Part shown: positions 43,831 to 53,712 of the stretch, in pieces
Layout: each line of letters begins with the position of its first letter
Position numbering within the stretch: the stretch's first letter is position 1
From: Oleoguttula mirabilis
Taxonomy: Eukaryota; Ascomycota; Dothideomycetes; Mycosphaerellales; Teratosphaeriaceae
DNA length: 64,000 nt
Direction of reading: 5' to 3'
NCBI GenBank assembly: GCA_035135055.1
Contig: JAVFHQ010000019.1
Span: 186,001-250,000, forward strand
Translations under genes and position numbers: made by a program
The notes under the pieces: model-generated
Told to the model about the DNA's origin: nothing
The model's database searches: none
Seen by the model: the letters and a program-made list of their open reading frames with translations, nothing else

Positions 43831-46569
43831 TCACGCCGAGACGAACACCTCAACACCAACCTCATTCCCCCACCCGGCCCGCGCCCCGCTCTCCCTCCAC
43901 GCCCTCTCCACATCCACCTCCAGCACCTTCCCACTCGCCGCACTGGCCCTCACGCAATGCTGCGCGATAGGCTGCCCCGCCATCGTCACCATGACCCTCT
44001 CCTCAATTACACCGGCAGCACTGTCTCCGCTGCTGTCCAGGTCACTGACATACAAACCGAGCGTGCCGAGCGCCTTCAAACCCACCCAGATCCGCAGCCG
44101 TCCGTTGGCCTCCACATACATATCGCACCCCGTCACCGCCGCCGCGCCCGTCATCTTGCCCACTAGGCCCATGACGGCGACGCTCACGGGCTTCTTCTCG
44201 GCCTTGGCGTTGGCATCGTGGGCTTGGAGCGTGAACGAGCGCAGCGGGTACGCGGCCAGAATCTCCCACCCCTGCGTCTTCAGCTCGAGGCCCGTCATCG
44301 CGTCCGCGCCACCGCCCCGGCTCATAGGCTGCGACAATACCCCTCCTGATGTGAAGGAGCCGATGATGTATTCGCCCTCCCCCTCCGTGCCCGGGAAATC
44401 AGACAGCTGGATGAGCTCACTAACATGCCGGCCGGAGACATTGAACACACCCAAGATCCCCGTCCCCGTATGCGCCATGCCGACGTACGTGCCGATCTTG
44501 AGCAGAGCCTGGGAGTCGTAGGCGTTATACGGATCCATCGCCCTGCCAATCATCTGCGGGCGCAGGATCACCGTCTTGCCCCGGATCGTCTGCGCTGTCA
44601 TCTGGCGTATGAGCTGGATGTCGTGCTTGCCCGGCTCGTCGGTGAAGTAGATGGGTCCGCCGCTGACGCACCGCGCCGCGGCGTGGAAGCCGGCCCACGG
44701 GTGCGAGGTCTGGAACATGTCCCAGTCGGGCAGGACGTTGAGGTGTTGGGTGAGCAGGCTGTTGTGGGCGTTGCAGAAGATGTGCCACGGGTGGCTGGCC
44801 GCGACTTCGGGGAAGAAGTCGTCGGAGTTGCGGACTAGTAGTCTAGGTTTGTTGGTGGGGAGCTGGGAGTGGAAGAGGAGTTGCGGGCTCTGGCTCATGC
44901 ACGAGATGGCTCGCGAGCTGAAGTGCCGCAGGTGCGCCAGCGTCCACGCATCCTGATATTCGGTGATCAGTGCTCTGCGGTCCGGCGCGTGCAGCAGCAT
45001 GTCGAGGAAGAACTGCGCGTCCGTCTTGACGCTGTCGATGCCCGAGGCGGAGAGGAAGCGGTAGAAGTCGTCGTACATCTGTTGCGCGTCCTCGGCCGCG
45101 ACGACGGTGAAGTTGCCGCCGGCCACACCGGGCTCCTTCTCCACTTCGATCGTCTTGTACTTTGCCGCGATCTTGCCGTCGGGGGCCACGCCGCCCCAGT
45201 AGCCTAGGATGGCGTGCCAGACGGCGATGTGGTTGACGTTGGGATGTCGCTTGCGGATCTCCGTTGTCGTGGCCTTCAGGCCCTCGGGAAAGCCTTCTTT
45301 GTTCGCTTCAAAGTCCGTCCATGCGCGCTTGAACTGCGTCTCGCCCTCCGATAGGCTCTGCCAGTTGTCGTCGATGATGAGGTTGGTGATGTTGATGTTC
45401 TCTTTCGATAAGTCGTCGAGGGCTGTGTGGATCTTGTCCGCCGTCAAGTCCTGGCCTAGACCGTTCCAGGTGCAGTATGTGAACCCATCATACCACTCCT
45501 CCATCCACTCCGGCTTGACATTGTCGTCTACCAGCGTCTTGGTCTCGTCGTCGGCGGTGAGTGTACCGTACGTCCCAACCACCTTCCGCGCATGGTACAT
45601 CACAGCCGCATTCGCCACTTCGAAGCTATCCGCAACCGCTACCAGCACCCGACTCGTTCCCGTCTCCGGTCGGTCATTTCGCACTTTGAGGACGACATTG
45701 CCGTCGGCGTCGTTGATGAAAGTGGTCATCACATCTTCCACCCCACTGATGCCCAAGCAAACAACATGCAGCCCATCCGTCCGCAGGAAAGAGAGCAGCA
45801 CGCCATCCTTGTCGAGCTCGAACTTGCCCTTGCCGTGCCGTGGAGCCAGCCAGGGTGACCAGAGCCGCACGAGACTGAACCAGCGGGAGGAGTGGTTGGG
45901 TTTGCCGAGCTGGTGGTGCTGATATGCCGAGTCCTGCCCTTGCGCAGCTTGCACGGGCGAAGTCAGGGAGTAGAGGTAAGTATCACTCGTCTCCGGCTTC
46001 TCACTCGTGACGGTAATATCCGGACTAAGATTCCCGAAAAAGTGCTTCAGCTCATGACTTGAGTGCTTCTGGTAGTCCTGACTCTGGTAATGCAGCTCGC
46101 CATCTGGCGTCCTGGACGTGTCTTTGATCCACTTCCAGCCTTTGGAGGTGGCGACGCGGAATTTGATGGTGAAGCTGACGACTTGGGCATGCTTGGGAAA
46201 ACCTGGCAGCTCGGCGGTGAACCACCTCTTCGTCAGGCTGCGGTCGGTGGGCCGATTGATGAGTAAGACGTCTTTGTAGTCGGTGGTTGGGTTCAGGGTG
46301 AGCTCGGACCAGTCGAAGTGGCCGTTGTGGTTGTGCCATAGGCAGACCTGCGGCTCGTCGCCACCATCGGCGTCCTGGTTGATGACGGATGGACTGGTTG
46401 TTTCGAGCAAGACGGTAAAGCGGACGCCATCCCGGTGGCGGGCGATCTGGGATGCCTGTCCCAGTGGAGGGTAGCAGGTGATCTTGGCGTCCATGTCCTC
46501 TTCGGCTTCCTCAGGGTACGGGGCTGGTTTCCGCTCCGGCGGTTGCTGTTGAGGTAATATGTCCGCCAT
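43831..46569 (-). CDS. Raffinose synthase / alkaline alpha-galactosidase family (GH36-like)
   Basis: 912 aa, single exon, ATG at 46569. The protein shows the raffinose-synthase/SIP1 fold. The N-terminal beta region has LVRLWSPWLAPRHGKGKFEL; the TIM-barrel blocks are GFTYCTWNGLGQDLTADKIH, LIIDDNWQSL and GIDSVKTDAQFFLDML (K-x-D, probable nucleophile Asp), then DWDMFQTSHPWAGFHAAARC and CVSGGPIYFTDEPGKHD. Plant members make raffinose or hydrolyse alpha-galactosides; fungal members are mostly uncharacterised, so alpha-galactosidase activity is the safest prediction. No signal peptide was seen, so it is probably intracellular. Length is above the plant enzymes (~750-800) because of N-terminal and internal additions. 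Divergent from JIP5. Confidence 0.93.
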   Translation of the reverse strand: MADILPQQQPPERKPAPYPEEAEEDMDAKITCYPPLGQASQIARHRDGVRFTVLLETTSPSVINQDADGGDEPQVCLWHNHNGHFDWSELTLNPTTDYKDVLLINRPTDRSLTKRWFTAELPGFPKHAQVVSFTIKFRVATSKGWKWIKDTSRTPDGELHYQSQDYQKHSSHELKHFFGNLSPDITVTSEKPETSDTYLYSLTSPVQAAQGQDSAYQHHQLGKPNHSSRWFSLVRLWSPWLAPRHGKGKFELDKDGVLLSFLRTDGLHVVCLGISGVEDVMTTFINDADGNVVLKVRNDRPETGTSRVLVAVADSFEVANAAVMYHARKVVGTYGTLTADDETKTLVDDNVKPEWMEEWYDGFTYCTWNGLGQDLTADKIHTALDDLSKENINITNLIIDDNWQSLSEGETQFKRAWTDFEANKEGFPEGLKATTTEIRKRHPNVNHIAVWHAILGYWGGVAPDGKIAAKYKTIEVEKEPGVAGGNFTVVAAEDAQQMYDDFYRFLSASGIDSVKTDAQFFLDMLLHAPDRRALITEYQDAWTLAHLRHFSSRAISCMSQSPQLLFHSQLPTNKPRLLVRNSDDFFPEVAASHPWHIFCNAHNSLLTQHLNVLPDWDMFQTSHPWAGFHAAARCVSGGPIYFTDEPGKHDIQLIRQMTAQTIRGKTVILRPQMIGRAMDPYNAYDSQALLKIGTYVGMAHTGTGILGVFNVSGRHVSELIQLSDFPGTEGEGEYIIGSFTSGGVLSQPMSRGGGADAMTGLELKTQGWEILAAYPLRSFTLQAHDANAKAEKKPVSVAVMGLVGKMTGAAAVTGCDMYVEANGRLRIWVGLKALGTLGLYVSDLDSSGDSAAGVIEERVMVTMAGQPIAQHCVRASAASGKVLEVDVERAWRESGARAGWGNEVGVEVFVSA

Positions 46570-46977
46570 CTCAGAGACGGGAAGGGGCGGGTAGACTCGC
46601 TGGCCGGAGGTGGTGTCGCAATCTTGGGAAATGTCAGGTACATATATTTACGTGCGAGTATTGGGGTGAGTGGGGAACGTACAGCCAAAGGAGATGCCCT
46701 TCTGCTTCGTGCGTTTGAGAACCATCGATGCTTCCCGGCTGCAATGCTGGACGTACGAGTATGTAGCAGAAGGTGCTATGTAGGAGACGCGGATATGTAC
46801 AGACTATATGAATACTATACAGCGGTTGCCCCAAAGCTCTTAGAGCCAGACCACCCACAGCACAACCATGTCGTTGACGGTTGATCACTCCTTCTCTCCC
46901 CGCACGTCACCGTCACCGTCACCTCGCTCCGGCCCACCTTTTCCCTCTCACTTAATTTAATTAATTTCAATTAATTG
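46570..46977. other. Divergent intergenic region with AT-rich leader
   Basis: About 0.4 kb. The last ~27 bases before the JIP5 start (about 46951-46977) are almost pure A/T (TAATTTAATTAATTTCAATT), very different from the GC-rich coding start that follows. No gene seen. Confidence 0.5.
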
Positions 46978-48315
46978 ATGATGGTCACGCCGGTGCGCCC
47001 AATGTTCGACACCATCTGCACCCTCCCGCTCTCCGCCGACCTCTTCGCCCAAGTCGTGCACCCGAGCGAGCCATTGGTCGCGGTCGGCTTGAGCAGCGGG
47101 CATGTCGCAACCTTAAAACTTCCGCCGGTGGACGACGACGACGTTGTGCAGGTGCATGCATCAGCAAGGCAGGCGCGAGGGAGACGAGGCAGCAATGGCA
47201 CGGACATGGTGGACACGGCGTGGCGCACGAAACGGCACAAGGGCAGCTGCCGGTGTCTGGCGTACAGCGTCGATGGGCGGCAGCTGTACTCGGCCGGCAC
47301 GGACGGGGTGGTGAAGGCGGCGGACAGCGAGACGGGCCGCGTGACGGGCAAGGTCGCCATCCCCGCCGCCTCCTCCACGTCGCAGCACAAGATCGAAGGG
47401 CCGACCGTCATCCACGTGCTCAGCCCGCAGACGCTGCTCCTGGGCACCGACTCCGGCGCGCTCCACCTCTACGACCTGCGTGACCCCGCCCCCCGCCTCC
47501 CCCTCGACGACACGAAACCCGCCTTCACCACCGGCAGACCAGCGCAGACCCACTACCCCCACACCGACGACATCTCCTCCCTCACCCCGCTCCCGCCCTC
47601 CTCCGCCTCCACCTCGGGCTACAGCAAGCAATGGCTCACCACCGGCGGCACCACCCTGGCCCTCACGGACCTGCGGCGCGGCGTGCTCGTCAAGAGCGAA
47701 GACCAAGAAGAGCTGCTCCTCTCCTCCCTCTACATCACCGGCCTGCCCGCCAAGAAGAGCACCGGCAGCTCCGGCCAGAAGGCGCTCGTGGGCGGCGCCG
47801 ACGGCGTCATCACCCTGTGGGAGAAGGGCCAGTGGGATGACCAGGACGAGCGGATCAATGTCAGTCGGGAGAAGGAGACGCTGGATGTCATGGCCGAGAT
47901 CCCGGATGGCGTCGGGGGGTTTGGGAAGAAGATTGCGGTGGGCATGGGGGATGGGCGGGTCAGGTTTGTGCGGTTGGGCATGAACAAGGTGGTGGGCGAG
48001 GTGCAGCATGATGAGGTGGAGGGGGTGGTCGAGCTGGGGTTTGATGTTGGCGGAAGGATGATTAGTGGGGGTGGGCAGGTGGTTAAGGTGTGGCGGGAGC
48101 ATATGGAGGCTGAGGAGGAAGAGGAAGAGGAGGTGGAGGCGGAGGCGGTAGTTGGTGGGAAGAGGGTGGCAGGGAGTGACGATGGAGAGCAGGACGGTGA
48201 TAGCGATGAAGGGGATAGCAGCGAGGAGGAGGAGAAGCCGAAGAAGAGGAAGAAGAGGAAGCGCGGCAAGGGCCCGACGGCCGTGAGTAGCTTGAGCTTC
48301 GCCGGGCTGGACTGA
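46978..48315 (+). CDS. JIP5: WD40-repeat ribosome-biogenesis protein JIP5 (WDR55 type)
   Basis: 445 aa, single exon. The open frame begins at TTG; the first ATG is at 46978, with a second at 46981. The start matches the family: MFDTICTLPLSADLFAQVVH, then PLVAVGLSSGHVATLKLP. WD40-type strands follow, e.g. GSCRCLAYSVDGRQLYSAGT and TLLLGTDSGALHLYDLR. After the propeller there is an acidic stretch (E-rich, about 375-420), a basic cluster KKRKKRKRGKG and the terminal SFAGLD. Yeast Jip5 and human WDR55 are nucleolar and needed for rRNA processing of the large subunit. The gene is markedly GC-rich with strong codon bias, which creates long antisense frames. Confidence 0.93.
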   Translation: MMVTPVRPMFDTICTLPLSADLFAQVVHPSEPLVAVGLSSGHVATLKLPPVDDDDVVQVHASARQARGRRGSNGTDMVDTAWRTKRHKGSCRCLAYSVDGRQLYSAGTDGVVKAADSETGRVTGKVAIPAASSTSQHKIEGPTVIHVLSPQTLLLGTDSGALHLYDLRDPAPRLPLDDTKPAFTTGRPAQTHYPHTDDISSLTPLPPSSASTSGYSKQWLTTGGTTLALTDLRRGVLVKSEDQEELLLSSLYITGLPAKKSTGSSGQKALVGGADGVITLWEKGQWDDQDERINVSREKETLDVMAEIPDGVGGFGKKIAVGMGDGRVRFVRLGMNKVVGEVQHDEVEGVVELGFDVGGRMISGGGQVVKVWREHMEAEEEEEEEVEAEAVVGGKRVAGSDDGEQDGDSDEGDSSEEEEKPKKRKKRKRGKGPTAVSSLSFAGLD

Positions 48316-49001
48316 GGTGATTGTGAGTTGGTTAGCGCGCTGTGTGGTGCGATGATACCCAGAGGTCGGGCCAAGTATTGCTTGATGCCGCCCAGCACAG
48401 CATCATTCACTCACCGTCACCTATTCAAGCACACCCCCCAACACTCGAAGTGCACTAGCTCCGAGCCGAGTGAATTGTCTCTCAAAACACGTGAAACATA
48501 CTGCAACGAACACCATGTCTCTCGCTGGAACGCGGCGACAAAAAAGGATTCTTCGTCTCTCAGCGCTTCCCTTCCCTCCCATTTCCTCCTTCTTCCATAT
48601 CGTCCTGCGTGGTGCTGCTGCTGCAATCTCGAGCGATAGTTCATTCAGCGGTCTCACCCTTGACAAACAAGGCGTCTCCTATCGTACTCACACACGCATC
48701 GCGTACCAACGTCATCGGAACAGCAGGACAATAACTCCAGGCGGAGCAACTCGCACTGGTCCGGCGGTCAATCGAGCTCCTTGGCTTGCGAACTTCGCAC
48801 GGGGTTAGTAAGATTGAGCTGAACGTGCGCATCCACCACCACCGCCGTCGCCGCCGGTAGCGCAGCAAACGCAGCAACACGCAAAGTTGGAGCACGTCTG
48901 CCTACCTGCCTTGAGGACGCGTCACACCTACCTACTCAGCGAACCACGCACCCGCACGGACCCCAGCACCCAGCCCGACAGGCCTCGGACAATCAGCCTC
49001 C
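48316..49001. other. Intergenic region
   Basis: About 0.69 kb between JIP5 and the first RBR gene. Only short, domain-free open frames; presumed 3' UTR and promoter. Confidence 0.4.
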
Positions 49002-50612
49002 ATGCCTTCCTCCTCCCCCCCCACCGTGCTCGTCGAGTGCACCGTCTGCTGCGACTCCAACCCGACGAACACGCCGACCTACCTCACCATCACCGGCGAT
49101 GTCGTCTGCCTCGCCTGCTTCGCCGAGAGTGTCCAGCCCATGTTCCTCGCCGCGCTGGCGCACGAGCACGACTACCCGGTGAAATGGGGCACCGCGGCGC
49201 TCGATGCGCAGGAGTTTGCGACGCATCTCCCGGCGGGTTTTATGCTGCGGTGGGTGTGGCGGGAGCGGGAGTATCGGACGCCGGTGCGGGAGAGGGTGTA
49301 CTGTCGGCACAAGAAGAGTGGCGATGGGGTGGAGGAGTGCGGCAACTTCTTCGGGGCGAAGGTTGGGGCGACGGGTGCTGGGTGCGTTTACTGCTGCGTC
49401 AAGTGCAAAGGGTGTACGTGTGGTGTCTGCGCTGTGAGCTTCGCTGGCGATGCGAAGCGTCACGTCTGTGCCGATCGGGAAGGCGCGCAAGCGACCGCAG
49501 CGAAGGACGACCCTTTCCGCGGCCTCCAGCGTGGCAAGGACTACCAGCTCTGCCCCAAATGCGGCGTCCATATCACTTTAAGGGACGGCTGCAATCATCT
49601 ATCTTGCTCACAAGCCGGCTGTGGCGCAAGCTTCTGCTACATCTGCGGCGCCCAAATCGCACGGGTGGAGCACGAGCACTTCAAGCCGGGCAAGCCGTGT
49701 CCGCGGTACAACCAACCGGGCGCTGGGAACGCGCATCACGACGACCACCACCACCACCACAACAACGACGCAGCAACGAACGAATGGGTTGCGCGGATCC
49801 ACCATATTGCCCACGCCCTCCAGATCATCGGTCCCTTGCACAACCAAGCCCACATCCTCGTCAACGCCGAGCCCGGCAGCGCAGTGGCGCAGGGCATACT
49901 AGCGCTTATGCACCAGCTGGAAGCGAGTCTCACGCTGCAGCTGTTCGACCCGACGACACGGACTGAGATCGACTTCCTGGAGCGCGAGCGGGTGAGCTAT
50001 CTTGCGGCTTACGATGCTATTGAGGACGCGGTGTGGAGCCTCCTGGGCGAAGACGACGATGCGTGGGCGGGTTGGCCGGGGTTGCCGCGGCTATTGGAGC
50101 TCCACCAGGACCGGCATGAGGTCTACCTCGACAGCATGGATGCGCGACTCGACACACTGTGGGATGAACGCATGCAGACCCTGAATCTGCCGGACTGGTA
50201 TGACAGAGCGCTCTACCGCGCCCTCGAATACCCGCGCGTTACGGTCCAGGCCCAGGACTCCGCGCACGCCGTCCGGGATAACCTCATGGCGCTGCCGGCG
50301 GACACGCTCACGGCGAGCCAGTGCTCGATTTTAAGGGTGGCGGTCGCGGTGGGCCGGGCGCTGCATTGGCAGCTCGTGTTCCCTGCGGTGAGGACTGTGG
50401 CCGCGTTGGAGATGATGCGGGATAAGGCGCGCGTGGACGATGGCATTGTAGAAGAAGAGGCTTGGAAGGTTGGGGGTGCGGTGTGGAATGGGTATTTGGG
50501 GCTGAGGTTGGCGGTGGAGGTGCGGAGGGGGGAGAGGGGGAGGTTTGAGGCGGGGGTGGAGGGGAGGCTTGGGGTGTTGAGGGAAAGCGAGCTGAGGGGC
50601 GAGGGGTTGTGA
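49002..50612 (+). CDS. RING-between-RING E3 ligase-like protein, paralogue 1
   Basis: 536 aa, ATG at 49002, single exon. Order: a reduced N-terminal zinc site (VECTVCC ... VCLACF, about 11-40); a Trp-rich link WVWREREYRTPVRERVYCRH; an IBR-like Cys-rich block with CVKCKGCTCGVC and HVC (about 100-150); then RING2 starting CPKCGVHITLRDGC (C184 onward) and ending CGASFCYICG. C197 is the presumed catalytic Cys that takes ubiquitin from the E2, and H199 two residues later matches the catalytic His of Parkin/HOIP-type enzymes. A CPRYNQPGAGNAHH motif and a His/Asp tract follow, then a helical C-terminal half without known domain. First of three tandem paralogues. Target unknown. Confidence 0.85.
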   Translation: MPSSSPPTVLVECTVCCDSNPTNTPTYLTITGDVVCLACFAESVQPMFLAALAHEHDYPVKWGTAALDAQEFATHLPAGFMLRWVWREREYRTPVRERVYCRHKKSGDGVEECGNFFGAKVGATGAGCVYCCVKCKGCTCGVCAVSFAGDAKRHVCADREGAQATAAKDDPFRGLQRGKDYQLCPKCGVHITLRDGCNHLSCSQAGCGASFCYICGAQIARVEHEHFKPGKPCPRYNQPGAGNAHHDDHHHHHNNDAATNEWVARIHHIAHALQIIGPLHNQAHILVNAEPGSAVAQGILALMHQLEASLTLQLFDPTTRTEIDFLERERVSYLAAYDAIEDAVWSLLGEDDDAWAGWPGLPRLLELHQDRHEVYLDSMDARLDTLWDERMQTLNLPDWYDRALYRALEYPRVTVQAQDSAHAVRDNLMALPADTLTASQCSILRVAVAVGRALHWQLVFPAVRTVAALEMMRDKARVDDGIVEEEAWKVGGAVWNGYLGLRLAVEVRRGERGRFEAGVEGRLGVLRESELRGEGL

Positions 50613-50811
50613 ATGGGGTTGGGTTGCAAAGGCGGAGCGATGGTTTGATCCGAAAGAGAGTGACGGGGAGCTGCGAACTGATCTGGCTTGAAAAGGCAAA
50701 GCGGCGGTAGGCGGTCCTAAGTGGCGGATGGCCAACTTGGGAGAGGTGAGCTTCACCACACAACGATCACATGACGTAAAACTCTGCAATTCCCAGTCTC
50801 CGAAGAACGAG

Positions 50812-50856
50812 CGCATTGTCGGCGTTGTCGGCATTGTCGGCATTGTCGGCGTTGTC
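50812..50856 (+). repeat. Five units of a 9-bp repeat
   Basis: GGCATTGTC-type units (GGCRTTGTC) repeat five times with one-base differences in the RBR1-RBR2 spacer. In phase with codons, but no gene is assigned here. Confidence 0.8.
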
Positions 50857-51040
50857 AGCCACGTGGTGAATGCTTATCGACAACACACTTTGTGTGCGAC
50901 ACCTATGCCCGAGACACTGGACTACTCCTGAGACACTCGCCTACTTAGCTTGGCTTTCGCACCTTCTCCGTGCCTCTCATCCGTCACTCTTCGTAGATTT
51001 CCCAACGATCGAACGGACGGACGCCAAGCGAAGAAGTCGC

Positions 51041-51080
51041 CAAGTCAAGTCAAGTCAAGTCAAGTCAAGTCAAGTCAAGT
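51041..51080 (+). repeat. (CAAGT)8 microsatellite
   Basis: Eight perfect CAAGT units, ending 53 bases before the ATG of RBR paralogue 2, so probably in its 5' UTR or core promoter. Length variation could affect expression; that is inference. Confidence 0.9.
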
Positions 51081-51133
51081 CAAGTCGGCTCATCATCAAC
51101 ACTGTCCATATCAACGGACACGCTTCCCAAAGC

Positions 51134-52804
51134 ATGGAGAGCATCACCTTCAAATGCAACTTCTGTCTGGAACAGAAAACCGAGACGCCCATCCCCGTGG
51201 CCCACGACAAGGTCTGCGAAGACTGTTTCAAGGAATACGTAGCGCCGAAGTTCGAGGCAGCTCTGAAGCATGAACACGAGTACCCGGTGTGCTGGGGCTC
51301 TCATACGCCGGACCCAAGCTTGTATCTCCGCTGGCTGCCGCAGGGCTTCATCCACCGCTGGCTATGGCGGGAGCGGGAGTGCAGAATGGCGGTGAAGGAA
51401 AGGGTGTACTGCAAGCACCGCGTCTTCGAGGAGAGTGGCGTGGAGGTGGTGAGGAGAGAGGGAGGGGATGTTGTACGCATTACCAGCTTGATGGTCAAGG
51501 AGTGTGGCCGCTTCTTTGGGTCTCGAGCACCCAACACCAAGGCAGGACGGGCTTACACTTGCCTGGGCTGTGAAGGTCACACCTGCGGCGTATGCAGCAG
51601 CTCGTTCCAGGGCATGGCGGACGAGCACGTATGCGGCGAAGACGACACGCGAAAGGAGCCAGACGCTTTTGAGGGTATGGTGAGAGGCCGCGACTACCAG
51701 GACTGCCCGAAGTGCGATGTGCGCATTTGTTTGAGAGACGGATGTAACTTCGTTCGATGTACGCAGTGTAGAGCTGGCTTCTGCTTCATCTGTGGCATGG
51801 GGGCTGAAGAACACGACGGCGACCACTGGCGACCAGGAAATCCGTGCCCGAGGTTCAATCAGCCTCGTGCGGCGAATGTAGCCTACGGCAGGCAGCTCCC
51901 ACCGCCTCTTCCACCGCTACCACCAGCATTGGAACGGCTCTTCGCTGGGCAGCCTGCATTGCGGCCGGTGTACTATATCATGATGATGATCCGACAGAAC
52001 TTTGCCGAGCGTGCCAACGAGGACCCGCCGACTCAAGGAACGCTTTTAGGGCAACTCAATCCGCTCTCGGACAACGTCCTGGCCAACATCCAGTTGTTCG
52101 CCCTGCCGCTCGAGACGGAGACGTTCCGGATCCTTGAGAACTATGGTCGCATAGGGGCCACGGCACACAACGTAGCGGCAGCAGTGGTAGCACCGACCGG
52201 CGTGCTCGAAAGACTGCAAGCTTTCGCTGAACAGGTGAGACCCAACTGGATAGCATACGTGCAGGCCTACGAGCGCTTCCAGCAGCAAGTGCAGACGCTG
52301 AAGGAAGGGCGTATCGCGACCTACTTCATGAACAATGCGTCATTGGTTGGGGCGTCGAGACCGGTGCTCGCGCACTACACGTGGCTTGACGAGGAGCTCC
52401 TCACGACCCTCGTGTGGAGCCAGCCACGCCGCCGCGCCATCGGGGCTACAGCCGTTACCATGATGCGCGTTCAAGGTTTTCCGCCCGACCCGAGGAACCC
52501 ATGGCTCAGGCAACTCCAGTACCTCGGCCCGACACTGATGTACGTTTTACGGGACCAGGTCCACATTGATGCCACCATCAGTCTGGAAAGGCTGCAGCAT
52601 GTGCGGGCAAAACGATATCCTGCAGCGTGTGCTGTAATCGAGAAAGTTTCGGCCGTACTGCCTCAGGATGTGTGGGAGTCACAGCCGGGACTGAAGGAGG
52701 CTGTTAGTATCTTTCGTGCTGCTGACGCCACGTTCACGCAGCGGTTGGTGGATCGGATCGAGAGGTTAGGTGGTGGAGTGGCTCGTCGGTGGATTGCGGT
52801 TTAA
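51134..52804 (+). CDS. RING-between-RING E3 ligase-like protein, paralogue 2
   Basis: 556 aa. The frame is open from 50870 but includes the (CAAGT)8 repeat as translated sequence; the ATG at 51134 (MESITFKCNFCLEQ) lines up with the N-termini of the neighbours, so I use it. Same order as paralogue 1: FKCNFC ... VCEDCFKEYV, the WLWRERECRMAVKERVYCKH link, an IBR-like CLGCEGHTCGVC block, a FEGMVRGRDYQDCPKCDVRI lead-in, then RING2 with DGCNFVRCTQCRAGFCFICG. The presumed catalytic Cys is C204, but the residue two after it is Phe206, not His. The NPCPRFNQPRAANVAY segment is shared with its neighbours. The helical C-terminus (about 270-556) is unknown. Confidence 0.83.
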   Translation: MESITFKCNFCLEQKTETPIPVAHDKVCEDCFKEYVAPKFEAALKHEHEYPVCWGSHTPDPSLYLRWLPQGFIHRWLWRERECRMAVKERVYCKHRVFEESGVEVVRREGGDVVRITSLMVKECGRFFGSRAPNTKAGRAYTCLGCEGHTCGVCSSSFQGMADEHVCGEDDTRKEPDAFEGMVRGRDYQDCPKCDVRICLRDGCNFVRCTQCRAGFCFICGMGAEEHDGDHWRPGNPCPRFNQPRAANVAYGRQLPPPLPPLPPALERLFAGQPALRPVYYIMMMIRQNFAERANEDPPTQGTLLGQLNPLSDNVLANIQLFALPLETETFRILENYGRIGATAHNVAAAVVAPTGVLERLQAFAEQVRPNWIAYVQAYERFQQQVQTLKEGRIATYFMNNASLVGASRPVLAHYTWLDEELLTTLVWSQPRRRAIGATAVTMMRVQGFPPDPRNPWLRQLQYLGPTLMYVLRDQVHIDATISLERLQHVRAKRYPAACAVIEKVSAVLPQDVWESQPGLKEAVSIFRAADATFTQRLVDRIERLGGGVARRWIAV

Positions 52805-53712
52805 GAGGGCATAGTATTGGAGCATAGTGTATTGGGGCAGTGATGATGGAGTTGGGGACGATATCAGGGTGAGTTCTTGTGCGGTATGCTTCTATTCTTC
52901 TACCCAGTTCCTCGATACTTGTCTGAACGTGCTGGCATCTGCAATCGACCACTCTCACACGCCAAGGACTACAGTACAGCCAAGACCAACAATCGCAGAA
53001 CCGGACTTCTGACGTGGATTGCTCGACATGGAGCCACGAGTGCTGCCGCTGTGAAGTTCACCGCAAAGACCTTGGGAAATGACGGTGTGCTTTTCTGTGC
53101 TACTGGACCATCACATCGAACCCATGAGGACGGCATGACTGTCTTGGGAACCCAAACTGCATAGCTCAAGGCTCCCTGGCCTACGACAAAGGACTTCTCA
53201 GACCTCGTTAGCTTTGTCTCAGACGGATGTATATCATGCTTTCCGACCTGCCGCGCTACTCCAACGACGATTACGCTGCAACTCTCTCATCCTCGTTTTC
53301 CATACGTACTATAGGCGCATTGAGCCGGAACTATATACTTCTCGCCACATCAGTCTGACTCAGGCCATCTACCTTGTACGACCATACGAGGAGGGCTGCC
53401 AAATTCACGATTCCTGCCAGGGGAACAATATCCTTGTCACTCTGCGCCTTCCGGCTGCCTGTGAAGTTGATACAAAGATGCCTTCATTCAGGCACAAAGG
53501 AGATACAGTCACCCGGAGAGCGCAACACAATGCATTTGTTAACACATTGGGTTCCCGGCGTACTTTAACCACTGCTCTTCGCCTTCCCAAGACCCCTTCC
53601 ATAATCGCTACAGCAACGGACTACCCAAACACCACTGCAGCATTACGCATACACACTCGACCGTGATAGACATCCGCAAAGTCTGTCCTCAAAACAAGCA
53701 CACAACACAGCC
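52805..53712. other. Spacer between RBR paralogues 2 and 3
   Basis: About 0.9 kb. A 150-codon plus-strand frame at 53214-53666 starts at a non-convincing site and shows no domain. No gene is called. Confidence 0.4.

Larger units (their letters stand above)
50613..51133. other. Spacer between RBR paralogues 1 and 2, with short tandem repeats
   Basis: About 0.5 kb with two simple tandem repeats (listed separately), the second lying in the probable 5' UTR of paralogue 2. The frame of paralogue 2 stays open through part of it. Confidence 0.5.

Noticed and set aside
45209..45922. 237-codon ORF antisense to the raffinose-synthase-like gene
   Set aside because: Ser/Val-rich shadow frame without domain.
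47161..48102. 313-codon ORF antisense to JIP5
   Set aside because: Created by strong GC and codon bias of JIP5; Gly/His/Leu-rich without domain.
53214..53666. 150-codon ORF between RBR paralogues 2 and 3
   Set aside because: No domain or coding-like pattern; likely the 5' region of paralogue 3.
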